From: Zychaea mexicana
Lineage: Eukaryota; Mucoromycota; Mucoromycetes; Mucorales; Lichtheimiaceae
Direction: 5' to 3'
DNA: 64,000 nucleotides
Assembly (NCBI RefSeq): GCF_025766255.1
Contig: NW_026516729.1
Span: 124,001 to 188,000 of the forward strand
Positions 23,390 through 34,194 of the stretch are shown one piece after another; position 1 is the stretch's first letter; the number at the start of each line of letters is the position of its first letter. A program made the position numbers and the translations under genes. The notes below the pieces were generated by a model. The model did no database searches, had not been told where the DNA came from, and saw only the letters and a program-made list of their open reading frames with translations.

Positions 23390-24929
23390 CTAGTTGTGGA
23401 GTTTAACTACAGAATAAGGTACATCGAGAATCTGACTTGACAGTCCTGGTCGTCCTACTATGACTCCGTTCTCGCTTGCTGCTCCAAAAACATCAGACAG
23501 GACCTTGGGTGTATCAGAAATTTGGAGCGGTTTGGCATCAATGGTATGGTCCTGATCCACTACACCAAACGCCAGTTTCTCTGCTGCTACATGTTTGACA
23601 TCACAAGGCCGACGTTTCATAAACTAGTTTTGCTGCTGTTACTTTTACTGAACCTAACTGTCTTTTTCCAGTACATATCCTGGTAATTACCTGAACCCTC
23701 TGTCCAACTTGTAGATCAGCTGTGGTATCTACGGACATATTGCCGCGTGATGGATCACCGCTTGTAATACGATTCACTGCCATCTGTAACCCATAGATTT
23801 TAGTTACCCAGTAAATCAAGACATGACGAAACGCATTACTATACCTTGCTTGAATCATCACTACACGGTGGATAGACACCCAAGTAGAACTCTTGATCCT
23901 TGGCTATCCGAGCACTTTGTCCTTGCTGGATCAAGGCTAATAACAATCCTGTTGCACCCGCCTGATCCAAATCCAAAATGATGTTACCGCGGCATCTAGC
24001 AAGAAGGAGGAAGAGAGAGAAAGATTGTAAGTTTTCGTTTTGTTTCAATTGCAAGCTTTTTCTAATTCCACCGCCAGTTTTTACCGTGTGATAGTCAAAG
24101 GTTCTCCCAAAGGTTCCAAAGCAGAATGCTCCACTTGAATCTCGCTGATCGGCTGGTCGTTGTAAGAAGCAAATCCAACAATACCGCCGCCCAGCAGTTC
24201 TTGGTTACAAAACAATGCATAGGGTTCACCGGTAATGAATGGAGTGGATGCACCGATCACGCCGATCTATGCATACATGTGCGTGGCTTTAGCGAACAAT
24301 ATGTCATTTAAGTTCAAGATCTACGTTCTTTTTTTTACCTTGGGTATATCTGGGAAATGATGGTCAAGTGCGTGCAATAACTGATCAGGCTCATTATCTG
24401 AAGCCATAAACACAAACGACGGTGTTTCAGATCGCGTCTGTAAGGTGGATGGTAAAGCCACTTGGTGTGCAGGACGACTGATAGTATTAAAGGCGTCCCA
24501 GCCGTCGTCATTGAGTTTATTTCCCTGAAACCGCAATCTGTCAAAATCCTCGACACGGCCCCAGCGACCCACACTGATAGTCCGCACTTTCTCGCGCTGT
24601 TGGCTGTCAGGGATATGGAACGGCACACAGTCCGTGTCACCCAACAAGAGACTAATGCCGTGCTTGACGCCGGGCACATGGTCTACAACGCATCCAATCG
24701 TGTACTTTGCATTGAAATGGGCAGCGAGTTGTTTGGTCACCGCGCGGTAATCGGGGAATGTTTTCGACACAAGCGCGACGCACACGTTGGGATCCTTCAT
24801 GGACAACTTGCTGGCTGCTTGTTGGATGCATTCCTCTGTTGTGCGAGCTGTTGCTGTGGCGCTAGTCCAAAGCGATCGTCGAACGCAGTATTGAATCGTT
24901 CGTTGTGTTATTACTGTTGCAAGACGCAT
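23390..24929 (-). CDS. FIST-domain protein, likely mitochondrial (5 exons)
   Basis: Exons on the minus strand: 24339-24929, 24085-24266, 23845-23995, 23691-23783 and 23390-23623, all in phase, 416 residues. The first 30 or so residues are rich in Arg, Thr and Ser without acidic residues (MRLATVITQRTIQYCVRRSL), a plausible mitochondrial targeting sequence. The body resembles FIST N and FIST C domains, small-ligand sensor modules also found in FBXO22: a VCVALVSKTFPDY strand, IGVIGASTPFITGEPYALF, the DRLRFQG region, and the closing DVFGAASENGVIVGRPGL. The downstream gene follows after 75 bp. No F-box is present. A ligand-sensing role is inferred from the family only. Confidence 0.75.
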
Positions 24930-25151
24930 GAGTTTCAGCTGTGCTTTGTGATATAAGAAAACAAAGAGTGGGGGGGGGGGTGTGGGGTTATTTACTGGAA
25001 ATAGGGTAAGAAAAGTAAAGAAACCGGAGCAAAAAAAAAATCCAACCGTACACGATACGTTCAGTTTACAGATGAATGCGAAAACCATATATACAATATG
25101 TCTTTATTATTCTACTATTGCGATTATACATTGGATGGATTTGTCTTTCCT

Positions 25152-25571
25152 TTATTGCTGTTGCTGTTTGTCAGTAGCGCGCTGTTCAAGTTCTTTGACA
25201 GTTTCAGTGACGCGAGCCAGCTCTTGCCTTAACTTTTCCAGCTGTTCCTGCTGCTTCTGATCCTCTTGCTCTTGCTCCTCGAGTGACGCACCACACTCTG
25301 CAACCAGTCCTTCTAGTTCTTTCAGACGTGTCTGTGCCTCCGTCTCTTGTAGTTGTGAGTCCATTTTTGTTTTGGCCATATCTTTAATACGGTGCGTCAG
25401 ATCAATAAGTTTGTTGTGATGATCAGTTAACGCCTTGGTTAGCTTTTGTTGTTTGGTGGATTCGAGCGTGATCTCGTCTTTGGTGTTGCTTAGTTCTTGA
25501 TCTAACAGTTCTAATTCGTGATCGGCTTTGCGTACGTCTTGTTTTAATTCATTGTAGGATTTTAGTGACAT
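25152..25571 (-). CDS. Short coiled-coil protein
   Basis: Intronless, 139 residues, start ATG at 25571. Almost the whole chain is a heptad-like alternation of Leu with Glu/Lys/Gln (for example ELELLDQELSNTKDEI and LEKLRQELARVTETVKELE), so it should form a long helix pair. It has one or two Cys and a Gln-rich end. A family such as a kinetochore, prefoldin-like or trafficking adaptor cannot be decided by eye. It lies between the FIST gene (same strand, 222 bp) and a divergent M50-type protease gene. Confidence 0.65.
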   Translation of the reverse strand: MSLKSYNELKQDVRKADHELELLDQELSNTKDEITLESTKQQKLTKALTDHHNKLIDLTHRIKDMAKTKMDSQLQETEAQTRLKELEGLVAECGASLEEQEQEDQKQQEQLEKLRQELARVTETVKELEQRATDKQQQQ

Positions 25572-25907
25572 TTTTAGGGTTCGGCACGCGTGTGTGTGTG
25601 TGTGTGTGTTTGTGTTGGTGGGTTTAAGACTGGGGCGGAGGGAAAAGAAGCTGCTGCCTTGCTATGCGGCATCCAACCCGTAAATTCAGGGATTGGGTAC
25701 CTAAAACATAAAGCAAAACAACAAGACCCCAAAATGGATGTAATGGTAGTAGAGCTACGAAAAGCCCATCGTCAACGAGCTTCTTTTCTACTCACTCCTT
25801 TCTCTTTCTGTTATTTCTTATCTGTACATATAGCATACTGTATATACACATAGCACAGCTTATACATATACTAATCACCATACACTCTACACACACACGA
25901 CGGCTCG
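25572..25907. promoter_or_regulatory. Divergent promoter with GT repeat
   Basis: 336 bp between the start codons of the coiled-coil gene (-) and the M50-like gene (+). A (GT)n run lies at about 25590-25612, directly upstream of the minus-strand gene. The right side is pyrimidine-rich and TATA-like (ATATAGCATACTGTATATA, about 25828-25846). Confidence 0.4.
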
Positions 25908-26948
25908 ATGGCACCCTTCTTGATAGCTCGACAGACAGAAAACGACACTATACGCGATGCATTCACTCCAACCGAGGATCAGAAAATAATCTTGATTATT
26001 ATAGCTGGGTACACAGGCGCCATCCTGCTATTATGGAATATGCCTATTGTCAAGATCATCCTTGCACCGTTCAAGGTTCATCGTAAAATGTAGGATTTAA
26101 AAGTCGATAGTAGCTGGTTTTTAACCTCCCTCACACACACTCCGTTGAACTTTTTTTAGCTGCTAACGGTTGGATTACATGAATTCTCGCATGCGTTTGT
26201 TGGCTGTTTGACGTGTGCACGGATCGAATCCATAGAAATTGACCCTGACGAAGGTGGCGCTACGAGAATGGTACGGATAATGAGTGGTTTGCATATCGAA
26301 ATGGAGCGATTACATGTAATTAAAGCAGCGGTTACCCTGCTACTACTGCTATTATCGATACTGAAGATCATCATCGTATATTGTTAGCAAGGCGGCAATG
26401 CCATGTGCACACTGCCTGCAGGTTACTTGGGATCATCCGCTATCGGGGCGATCCTTGTCATGTGTGGATTCAACATCTTGGCGTCCAAAATCGCATCCAT
26501 CTTTCTTGGCACCTGTCTTTTATTAACACTGTGGTGGGCGAAGAACTGGCTCACACGCGGCATCGGGATTGCCTTTATTGGCGTCATGCTGTTGCTTTGG
26601 TACATTGCGCACGGCGTCGGCTTGAAATACTTTGTTTTGTTCATGGGCGTCATGTCGTGTCTCTATTGCTTATGGGATATATTGGACGACTTGGTGTTTC
26701 GTAAAGCATATGAATCAGATGCATCCAAGTTTGCCGAGCTGTATGGCTTGTCAAGCCGAGCGTGGGGCGTCATCTGGTTTCTGATCAGCGTCCTGTTCTT
26801 TGCTGCAGGCATCATAGTCGGCCTAGTTGCATTTAAAGGTAATTGCTAGTTCTGCCAACGTCTAAAAAGCGAGACGGTACTAACGAATACAATTAAATTA
26901 GAGGACCGTGAAACGCAGGAGCGGCAGGCAGAAGGATTTGGATGGTGA
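25908..26948 (+). CDS. M50B-like membrane metalloprotease (4 exons)
   Basis: Exons 25908-26075, 26160-26270, 26388-26838 and 26902-26948, in phase, 258 residues. Residue 63 onwards reads HEFSHAFVG, the zinc-binding HExxH motif (His63, Glu64, His67) at the start of a transmembrane segment, as in peptidase M50B-like proteins. A first TM segment (ILIIIAGYTGAILLLW) precedes it. After GGNAMCTLPAGYLGSS come at least five hydrophobic segments. Near 195 a conserved WDILDDLVFRK-type loop could supply the third metal ligand (Asp). It probably acts in intramembrane proteolysis or as an inactive relative in the ER/Golgi. The substrate is unknown. The last exon adds a short charged tail. Confidence 0.88.
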
Positions 26949-27299
26949 GGGAAGGAGCTCTTACTCAATTTGGAACATTGTTTATTCACTGCATTTAACA
27001 CTACATTACTACTTCAAACACTCTCAATACATTCATCACGTTACACACAATATGATATCACTATGTCGTAGTGCTATATGAAATACTGCGATCGTGTTAA
27101 TTATACCAAGTAAATTTATTCTCACAGATGGAATAGCAACATACAAGGATCGAGTTTTTGGAGGAGAAAAGCAAGAACTTTTGTTTTTATTAAATGATAG
27201 GAAGGGCTAAAAAGTACTATGAAGTTTGATATATATCGGGGGAGAAAGAAGATGTACAAAAAGAGAGGAGAGGAGCATACATAAAAAGAAATGTGTTTT
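26949..27299. other. Convergent intergenic spacer
   Basis: 351 bp, AT-rich, between the 3' ends of the M50-like gene (+) and the kinase gene (-). It has several A/T runs that could serve 3' processing and no other signal. Confidence 0.4.
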
Positions 27300-28505
27300 T
27301 TAGAGCCACCACGATTCTTTCTCATCGCTGTGCACGAACATATCGGTGTCATCGTCCTCATCGACGGCCTCCAAAGAGCAGGGAGGCGATGGGAGACCAG
27401 TGTTATTGTAATCATAGCAAGTTTCGAGCATCTCGTCTTCTTCAACCATATCCGACCAGGAAGCACCAGCGGGGGCAGTGGCGCTGAAGATGGCAGAGTC
27501 GAAGCTTGCGCGCTCGGTTGGCTTGGTCGAGACTGGGATATCCATGGGGTTTTGCTCGAGAGGCTGGGGCGAGTCTTCGACCAGAGACGGAATGGCCAAG
27601 AACTGGGCCTTCATGTCAGCGACAGAAGGGCGATCAGCAGCATCCAAGCTGAGACACGACTTTAAAAAATTGAAGCAAGGCACCGACATTTGCTCAAAGA
27701 GCTGGTTCTTGAGCATGACAGGGTTGCGCTTGAACTCGGCAAAGGCAGGGTCCAAGGAAGTGGCCTCTTGCCAAGGGTTGCGGCCGAACAACAGGGCCAA
27801 CAACAAAACACCCAAGCTCCAGACATCGGACATGGCAGCGTCGTAAGGAACCATATCGTTCTTGTTCATGTTAGAGACGACTTCGTGATCGGCAGAGTCA
27901 TCAAAGTGTTCAGGAGCCAAGTAGGTGCTCGAGCCACAGCCAAACTCCATCGAGAGACGCTCGCGCGTCGCCAGGCCAAAGTCGGCGACCTTGCACACCA
28001 AGTCGCTTTCGTCGTCTTGTTCGGATTTCAAAAGAATGTTTTCGAGCTTGATGTCGCGATGATAGACACCGTTAGCGTGCATATGTTCCACTGCATCCAG
28101 GATCTGGATGAACATGGTCTTGACGAGCTGTTCGTCGCGTAAGGGGTCGTCGCGGACGACAAAGTCAAAAAGATCGCCTTGATCGCATAGTTCCATCACC
28201 ATAAAGATGTGGTCTTGGGTTTGAATGACGGAATGGAGCGCCAGAATGTTGGCGTGCTTGAGTTCGGACTGGATGTCGGCTTCGAGTTGTTGGAGTTTGA
28301 GTTGCTCGTGGTCCAAACCGGACTTGCTGAGGATCTTGACAGCTACATAGCCGCCGTCCTTGAGTGATTGGCCGAGAAAGAGCGAGCCGTACGAACCGTG
28401 GCCGAGTTCTTCGAGGAGCTGGTAGTCACCGATGACTTGATCGACCATGGCGGCCGAAAGCTGGGACCAGTAATCGCTGTTGGTTTCTTGTTTGGAGTTT
28501 GACAT
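27300..28505 (-). CDS. Ser/Thr protein kinase, Ran1/KSP1 type
   Basis: Intronless, 401 residues; start ATG at 28505 (the frame is open further upstream but without a likely ATG). The kinase domain spans about residues 28-335. It has the glycine loop GHGSYG, catalytic Lys57 in VAVK, the catalytic loop HRDIKLEN (149-156), DFG (175-177), an activation segment FGCGSSTYLAPEHF, and SDVWSLGVLLLALLFGRNPW. The CGSS-Y-APE segment and acidic inserts recall the fungal Ran1/Pat1-KSP1 group, which links nutrient state to growth and meiosis. The acidic Ser/Pro-rich tail of about 65 residues is probably regulatory and ends in SWWL. The subgroup is inference; the kinase call is certain. Confidence 0.92.
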   Translation of the reverse strand: MSNSKQETNSDYWSQLSAAMVDQVIGDYQLLEELGHGSYGSLFLGQSLKDGGYVAVKILSKSGLDHEQLKLQQLEADIQSELKHANILALHSVIQTQDHIFMVMELCDQGDLFDFVVRDDPLRDEQLVKTMFIQILDAVEHMHANGVYHRDIKLENILLKSEQDDESDLVCKVADFGLATRERLSMEFGCGSSTYLAPEHFDDSADHEVVSNMNKNDMVPYDAAMSDVWSLGVLLLALLFGRNPWQEATSLDPAFAEFKRNPVMLKNQLFEQMSVPCFNFLKSCLSLDAADRPSVADMKAQFLAIPSLVEDSPQPLEQNPMDIPVSTKPTERASFDSAIFSATAPAGASWSDMVEEDEMLETCYDYNNTGLPSPPCSLEAVDEDDDTDMFVHSDEKESWWL

Positions 28506-30033
28506 GGTTTGCGTAACTTTTACTTGTAAAATCGCTGTTGGATGGTGTGATAATGTTGTTCTTGTTGTTCTGGTGTTTTCAGGAAGTCGATACGATTGTG
28601 GAAAGGTGTATGGAAATAGGAACCGTTGGTCCGATAATGATACTTGTGCGAGTGCGAGTGCGGTATTGATCAAGCATGATAAATAACAGTTAAAGGCTCA
28701 AAAGAAGCTCTTTTGTATGTGTTTTTTGTGGGAAAAGAAATATATAAATAATATAAAGTAAGGTAGTTCAATTGCTCGAATTAGCAAAAAATGGTAGTAG
28801 CAGCCATCTTGAAAAAACGAATAGTGTGGGGGAGAAGAAGGGATATATAGAAAAGAAAAGAGTTTAAAAGAGGTTTTGTAAAGATAATTAATTAAGATGG
28901 AGCAAGATTGCGTTGTTGAACGATAGCAAAAGAACAAGAGGAAGAAGAAGACGTGGGGTGATGGGGACTTTGCATTCTTTTTATAGGTATGAGCGGACTT
29001 TTTATCCACTGATTCTTGTAGATTCTCGCTGCTTCTTGCTAAAAATGACGCAATGAACAGTGCCCTCCTGCACCTCTTTTTTTTAGCCCCAAAAATTTCT
29101 CCATAGAAAGTTAGAAAGCATGAACGAAGGAAATTGTTAGCCCGTGACAGCGCTGCCACGGCCACTGGGCAGCTCTTTCTACACGATCACACACGAAGCT
29201 TTTCCACCGTCTTCTTATCAACTTGCTGAAGCTTATCAACCAGAGCTTCTTTCATCTTGATACGATGCTCCTTCTCAGGCGGGGAAATGACGTGATTGGA
29301 TTGGTCCACGCCGCTTGCCATTTACGGATGACTCAAACGGGTCATGGGAAAACATCATCTCCAAATGGCATGTCGTGATTGGTCAGGCTAAAATCATGAC
29401 CGCCCTCACACACAGAGTATAAGTTATACGGTGGTGGTAGCTGCCGAGTTTTGTTGTTTTAGTGGCCCGCGGCGGTCTTTCCGCGGTTGACTAAATCTGA
29501 TGCTTCTTGTATGGTGTTTGCCCCAAAATGTCTCACATTGATTTGTCAGTTTTTTCTTAGTAACAACTCGATTTTTGCTGATGCCACGGCTTTGCAAAGC
29601 GCGGTAAAACACGGTCCGTTTTGGAGTTATGCAATGGCGTTTCATTCTTCCCTAATCTGATACATTCTGTCACAGCCAGGACAAAAAATGCCACTGCAAA
29701 CCGCGCTTTCGATGGTTATGCACACACGGTGCAGGATGATGTAAGAACAAGGGGGGGGGGAGGGCGAGGGACAAGGGATGTTAAAGTAACTCACTACTAC
29801 TATCATCCACATTGCATGTGGCGGTGACAGAAGTAGCAAAATTAGCTAGTAGTATTGCTGCTTATATGTGGGGAAAAGGCTTGCTCATATAGCTCATCTA
29901 TATAGTAAGTAACAGACACGCAGAAGAACGTGTTATGCTACGTAAACATGCAGGTTTGTTTACACATCCAACAAACTCGGAAAGTATTATAGACTATCTA
30001 ATCTGCATGAACATTTCTTTCTGACTACATTAA
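28506..30033. other. Long divergent intergenic region
   Basis: About 1.5 kb upstream of the kinase gene (-) and of the small membrane protein gene (+). It contains A/G-rich runs (28800-28960), a G-run at about 29751-29760, and a TATAAG-like site at 29417-29423. No RNA gene or transposon end was recognised. Confidence 0.4.
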
Positions 30034-30653
30034 ATGCCGCGCAACGTTACCGTGATTTCGGATCCATATACGACGCCCTTATCGCAACAACAACAAGCAC
30101 AAGAAGCACCTCAAGCCATTATACAAAGTACCTTTTGTTGCTACATTGCACATCCTTATCTCCAAACGAAGCAGGGTTTTCTTGTCATCTTGATCATCTT
30201 GTCGTAAAGGAGAAAAGTTATTCAAATGCTAACCCACGACAACGTTGCAGTTCCGTAGTTGCTAATTGTTGCATTCCTCCGTATCAGTTCGGATTGAAAT
30301 GTTTTACCGATACTGTTTATTTATTTGAACCAAGCGGACAACCAAGTACAAGATATGATGACCCTCTTCATGAGCAATGGATAGAAAACCAGACATCTCA
30401 GTGCGAAATCAAACACAATCTTTTAGCCTCTTTGGTGCTGTTGTTGCTGCTGGTGCTGCGGGCCACTTATCGATCCCTGACTCACATTGGCTGTCAGTTG
30501 CTGCGTCTGTTGATGCCTGACAATGAAGTTGGCTTAGTAGATCTGTCTCACACGCAGCGATACGCTGCTCGCAGCAATAGATGTGCTCCGATCAGCGGAA
30601 AATCGTTACTGCGACCGCAAGAAGATGGGGCCACGCGTTCCGGAATGCGCTAA
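30034..30653 (+). CDS. Small two-TM protein of unknown family (2 exons)
   Basis: Exons 30034-30203 and 30251-30653 flank a 47-nt intron (GTAAAG ... TTGCAG, with TGCTAAC as branch site) and give 190 residues. Splicing turns a stop into a continuous hydrophobic segment (GFLVILIILSSVVAN), which supports the intron. A Gln run lies near residue 18, a Cys pair near 36 and another in NCCIPP. A second TM segment (LLASLVLLLLLVLRATY) lies at about residue 115. The C-terminal tail is polar and basic. I do not recognise the family. It may be a plasma membrane or endomembrane protein. Confidence 0.6.
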
Positions 30654-31427
30654 ATGTGTCAACTATTTTGGTACCAGTCGCCAATAAATTGTTTCTTTTC
30701 ACTGACAAATTCCCTTGCGATGACTCTATCTCCCAATGCTCTTTTTACACATTGTTCAGTTTAATTTGTGCTCCAATTGCTCCTTCAAATTTCTGTCCCA
30801 CCCCGTATTTTACGTCACAAATTTATATTACGGAACCGCTTAGAACGTTCTTCATATGATTTCCCTGAATAATGCGAGCTAAAAATTTAGATTACAGACT
30901 CCCTTTACAAATTTATCGCGCCTTTCTTTTGTTCTATTTGGTTCTTCATTCTTCCAATTAATTTATTATTACTAAAGATCGTCGTGCCCCCGTCTCTTTT
31001 TATTAGATAATCGAGTACGAGGAACGCGCGACCAAGACACACAAACAGTAGCTATAATATGTGGCTTTTCTTTAAGCGGTAACTAGTAAATTAACCAACA
31101 TGGTATGGTTCCTTAACACATATCTACATATCTGCATATGAAAGACCAAAATGCCAATCCAAGGTACGGAAAACGAAAAAGCACATTTCCTGCTTGTCAA
31201 ACTATTTGAGACCGTGCATATAAATGTTTGATCTCGCTTCTTTATGTAGAGATAGATAATGAGGAGCAAACGGACAATATATAATTTTTAGATAAGATAA
31301 CCGAGTCTTAATTCTCTATCGGGATGGGCATATTTTCTTAGAATATTAACAGATTGATCAGGTTCCTTCTCATTCGTAATATTTAACAACAAGAACAACA
31401 AGAATATATACCAGCGCATTTAGGTTA
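30654..31427. other. AT-rich convergent spacer
   Basis: 774 bp between the stop codons of the small membrane protein (+) and the second P450 (-). AT-rich with short frames only; nothing recognised. Confidence 0.4.
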
Positions 31428-33572
31428 TCAGATAAGAGTATCACTCCGCGCAATAATGCGAAGAATTCGGTCCTTTGGCAAGATGACAACGCCAACATCA
31501 TCCAGTTTGTCCAGATCAGGATATATCAGCTTCCCGTCTGGGCTAAATGGCGGTGCAATGATTGATTTTGCCAGTAGCCGTACGAGAATGTTGTATATTT
31601 CTACTTCAGCCTATTTCACATTGAAAAGAAGGAAGAAAACTGTTTGGTTTTCTGATAGGAAAGTCATTTGTTTTATCCAGTTCTTGCCGCGATGCACTTA
31701 CCATGTAGACCCCGGGACACGTTCGCCTACATGATGGTCATCATTTGTTAATGATTAAATCAAGAGCATTAAACTATTAATGGTACTCGACATTGCTGTT
31801 ATATTACCTGCCCCATCCAAACACAAAGTGATCTCGCTCCTGAACATTCATATTTGCACATGCGTACATTGGCTTTGATCGATTGATGAACCGGTCAGGT
31901 ATAAATTTCTCAGGATCGTCGTACACGTCAGGGTTCATATGAATTGCGCGCATGTTGCTCACGAGAGTAGTCCCCTTTGGTATAAAGTACCCGCGACATG
32001 TCACTGTCAAAAGATGGCATCGTAAATGTTTAATTAAAAAAACCAGCACCGCCACTATCACTGCCACAACCAGCAAATTCATACTTACAATCCTTCCAAA
32101 CGCGCTGGTCACTCGATAACGCATGCATTCTTTTTGCACTGAAACCAAAAGCGGCAGTTGATCTCTATCCGCGAATGTCGGAATGCGCTTGTGCATAGCA
32201 ATGAATTCATCCACTTCTTTTCTTACTGCTCGCTGTGTTTCTTGGTGGCGACATAGTATGACCATGGCCCATGCTGCTGTTATTGCTACCGTGTCACTTC
32301 CTCCAGCAATGACATCGTCTGTCTTTGTAAAAAAAGAAGATTATTAGCTATTGTGCAAGTGTGCAAATGCATAGTCAAATAAAAAAAAAGGTAGAACCAC
32401 TACTTAACTCATTGTGACGATCAGTGCCTTTTCATCTAAATAGTCGAGCTGGCTTAATCGCTTCACGAGACAATCCGCGTTACTTTCAAGTCCTTCCTTG
32501 ATCAACCGACGATACAAAGGATTGGTATCCTTCTCGACAAATCCGTGCATTCCCGGCCGAAAGAGATAATCGAATAAGGAGAATGCCGGCAAAAATACTC
32601 GCATGTCCCGCACCATATTAGCATGCCGGATAGCTTCGTTTAAATTACCCATCACCGCTTGAAAGAGTGGATCATTAATGGATGATGCACGCTTTCCGAA
32701 TCCAATCGTCAAAATACCGTTCATGGCAGCAAGCTGCAATGGTTCCACGATATCAACTTGGCCGTCTTTGGCTGAAGTATCCAATAGCCGCTGTACAAGC
32801 GCATCCGCTTCCAGTTCAAGAACATGGGACAAGCCGGAAACGGTCTTGGATGAGATGTATTGTGATACTATCCAAAAGAAGAATTAGTGATGGATCATGA
32901 GCCAGATGACATTATACGGCCAAGAACAATAGAGGAAATCGCTGAAAGAAGAAGAAAATAATACACTTGCTCAATACCTGCTGCACGTGTCTTATTCCAC
33001 TGAGAAGAAGGGTTGTTAAATGCGATTCCCCGATTCTTCGAATGATAGTGATGCGTAAATGTTTGGAATGGACGGTTTGAAGTAGCGCTACCGTTCTTAC
33101 AAAACAAGTCATGTGCCAGATCAGGGTCACTCAGAAAGATCCATGGTTTGACGCCCATGTTCACACACATTATCAGGCCTAATAAATATACCATGCATCG
33201 TCAAACATCGAAAAATTCTTTTCAAGTATACGCCACGTTGCTTCATTGGTGTTCTAGTTTCTTACCAAGTTCCTTTTGCCATTTAGCTATTTGACTTGAA
33301 GGCGAGCTTGTCAATGCGAACAAATGTCCTAAACAGGTTTTTGTGTATAAATTGTGTTCAGGAAACGCTATTCAAATATCTGATAACTAAGAGATTCCCA
33401 TACCAAAATACGGGACACCTCCTTTGGGAACAGGTATATTCTCCAACGGTCGCTGTTTGCTGTCTGGATTTGCTACAGTGCGCATAAAATAGTAATAAGC
33501 TGCTAGCCCACCGCCCGTAAGGGCCAGTGTTATAAAAAGCGACCGGTCATTATTCAAGGGGAAAAAAGTCAT
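31428..33572 (-). CDS. Cytochrome P450 monooxygenase (8 exons)
   Basis: Second P450, ER-anchored. Exons on the minus strand: 33404-33572, 33266-33328, 32978-33178, 32409-32867, 32085-32318, 31808-32003, 31702-31726 and 31428-31610. All phases agree, giving 509 residues. A TM anchor follows the start (SLFITLALTGGGLAAYYYF). Motifs are the I-helix DDVIAGGSDTVA, the K-helix KECMRYR, PDRF in the meander and the haem loop FVFGWGRRTCPG. The haem-ligand Cys (about 444) lies in a micro-exon of only 25 nt. The layout resembles fungal secondary-metabolism P450s of the CYP64/CYP620 kind. It is next to, and on the same strand as, a carotenoid oxygenase gene (about 620 bp apart), which suggests an apocarotenoid or trisporoid substrate. 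That link is inference. Confidence 0.93.
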
Positions 33573-34194
33573 TGAGCTAAAACGAAGAAAGAAAAAGAAA
33601 CTGGGTTTTTTTGTTTTTAGGCGGCATATTTGTTTTTCAACCTGCATCCAACCACCCGTTCCTGTGTTTTTTATCCTAGAACCCTTCTCACAGAAAAGGA
33701 AAATCTTGGTGCACAGTATGAGCGACAGCGTGACCTCTTTCATACCCTATGGTGATGAATTAACTTTCTCTTTTGAGCATTGTTGAAAGAGAAAGCTACG
33801 GTAAGCTCACGTAAGCCTCAAAATTGAATGGTAGGTAGCCTCGTTATTTTTACAAGACCGTCCCCTCTATTAGCAACAGATAATTGTTATGGAAAAGGTA
33901 CTTCTTCCTATACGCTCTCTGCGTATGGCATAATATGCAGAGAATTCTGGCGCTTTATTTAATACTCTTTTTTGAAATTAGAGTGGAACATAAAGGCTGC
34001 TGATCGATATGTCACCACAGCACTACAGTTTCTTTGATTCTATGAAAATGTAAGGCTGGTAAAAATAGAGTGTACAGGTTATGTAAGTATGCAAATTTAT
34101 TACTTGAACTCAAAAAGGTTATCGACAATACCTGATGCTACTTGTAAATTCTGCTACATATAGTGTATAAATTGAATTACTACAGCATCATTTA
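33573..34194. other. Spacer between P450 and carotenoid oxygenase
   Basis: 622 bp holding the P450 promoter (to the left) and the 3' end of the oxygenase gene. No TATA box is evident and no further gene is seen. Confidence 0.4.

Noticed and set aside
28698..29165. 155-residue minus-strand frame upstream of the kinase
   Set aside because: Phe/Ser-rich reading of A/G-rich promoter DNA with no ATG context or conserved motif.
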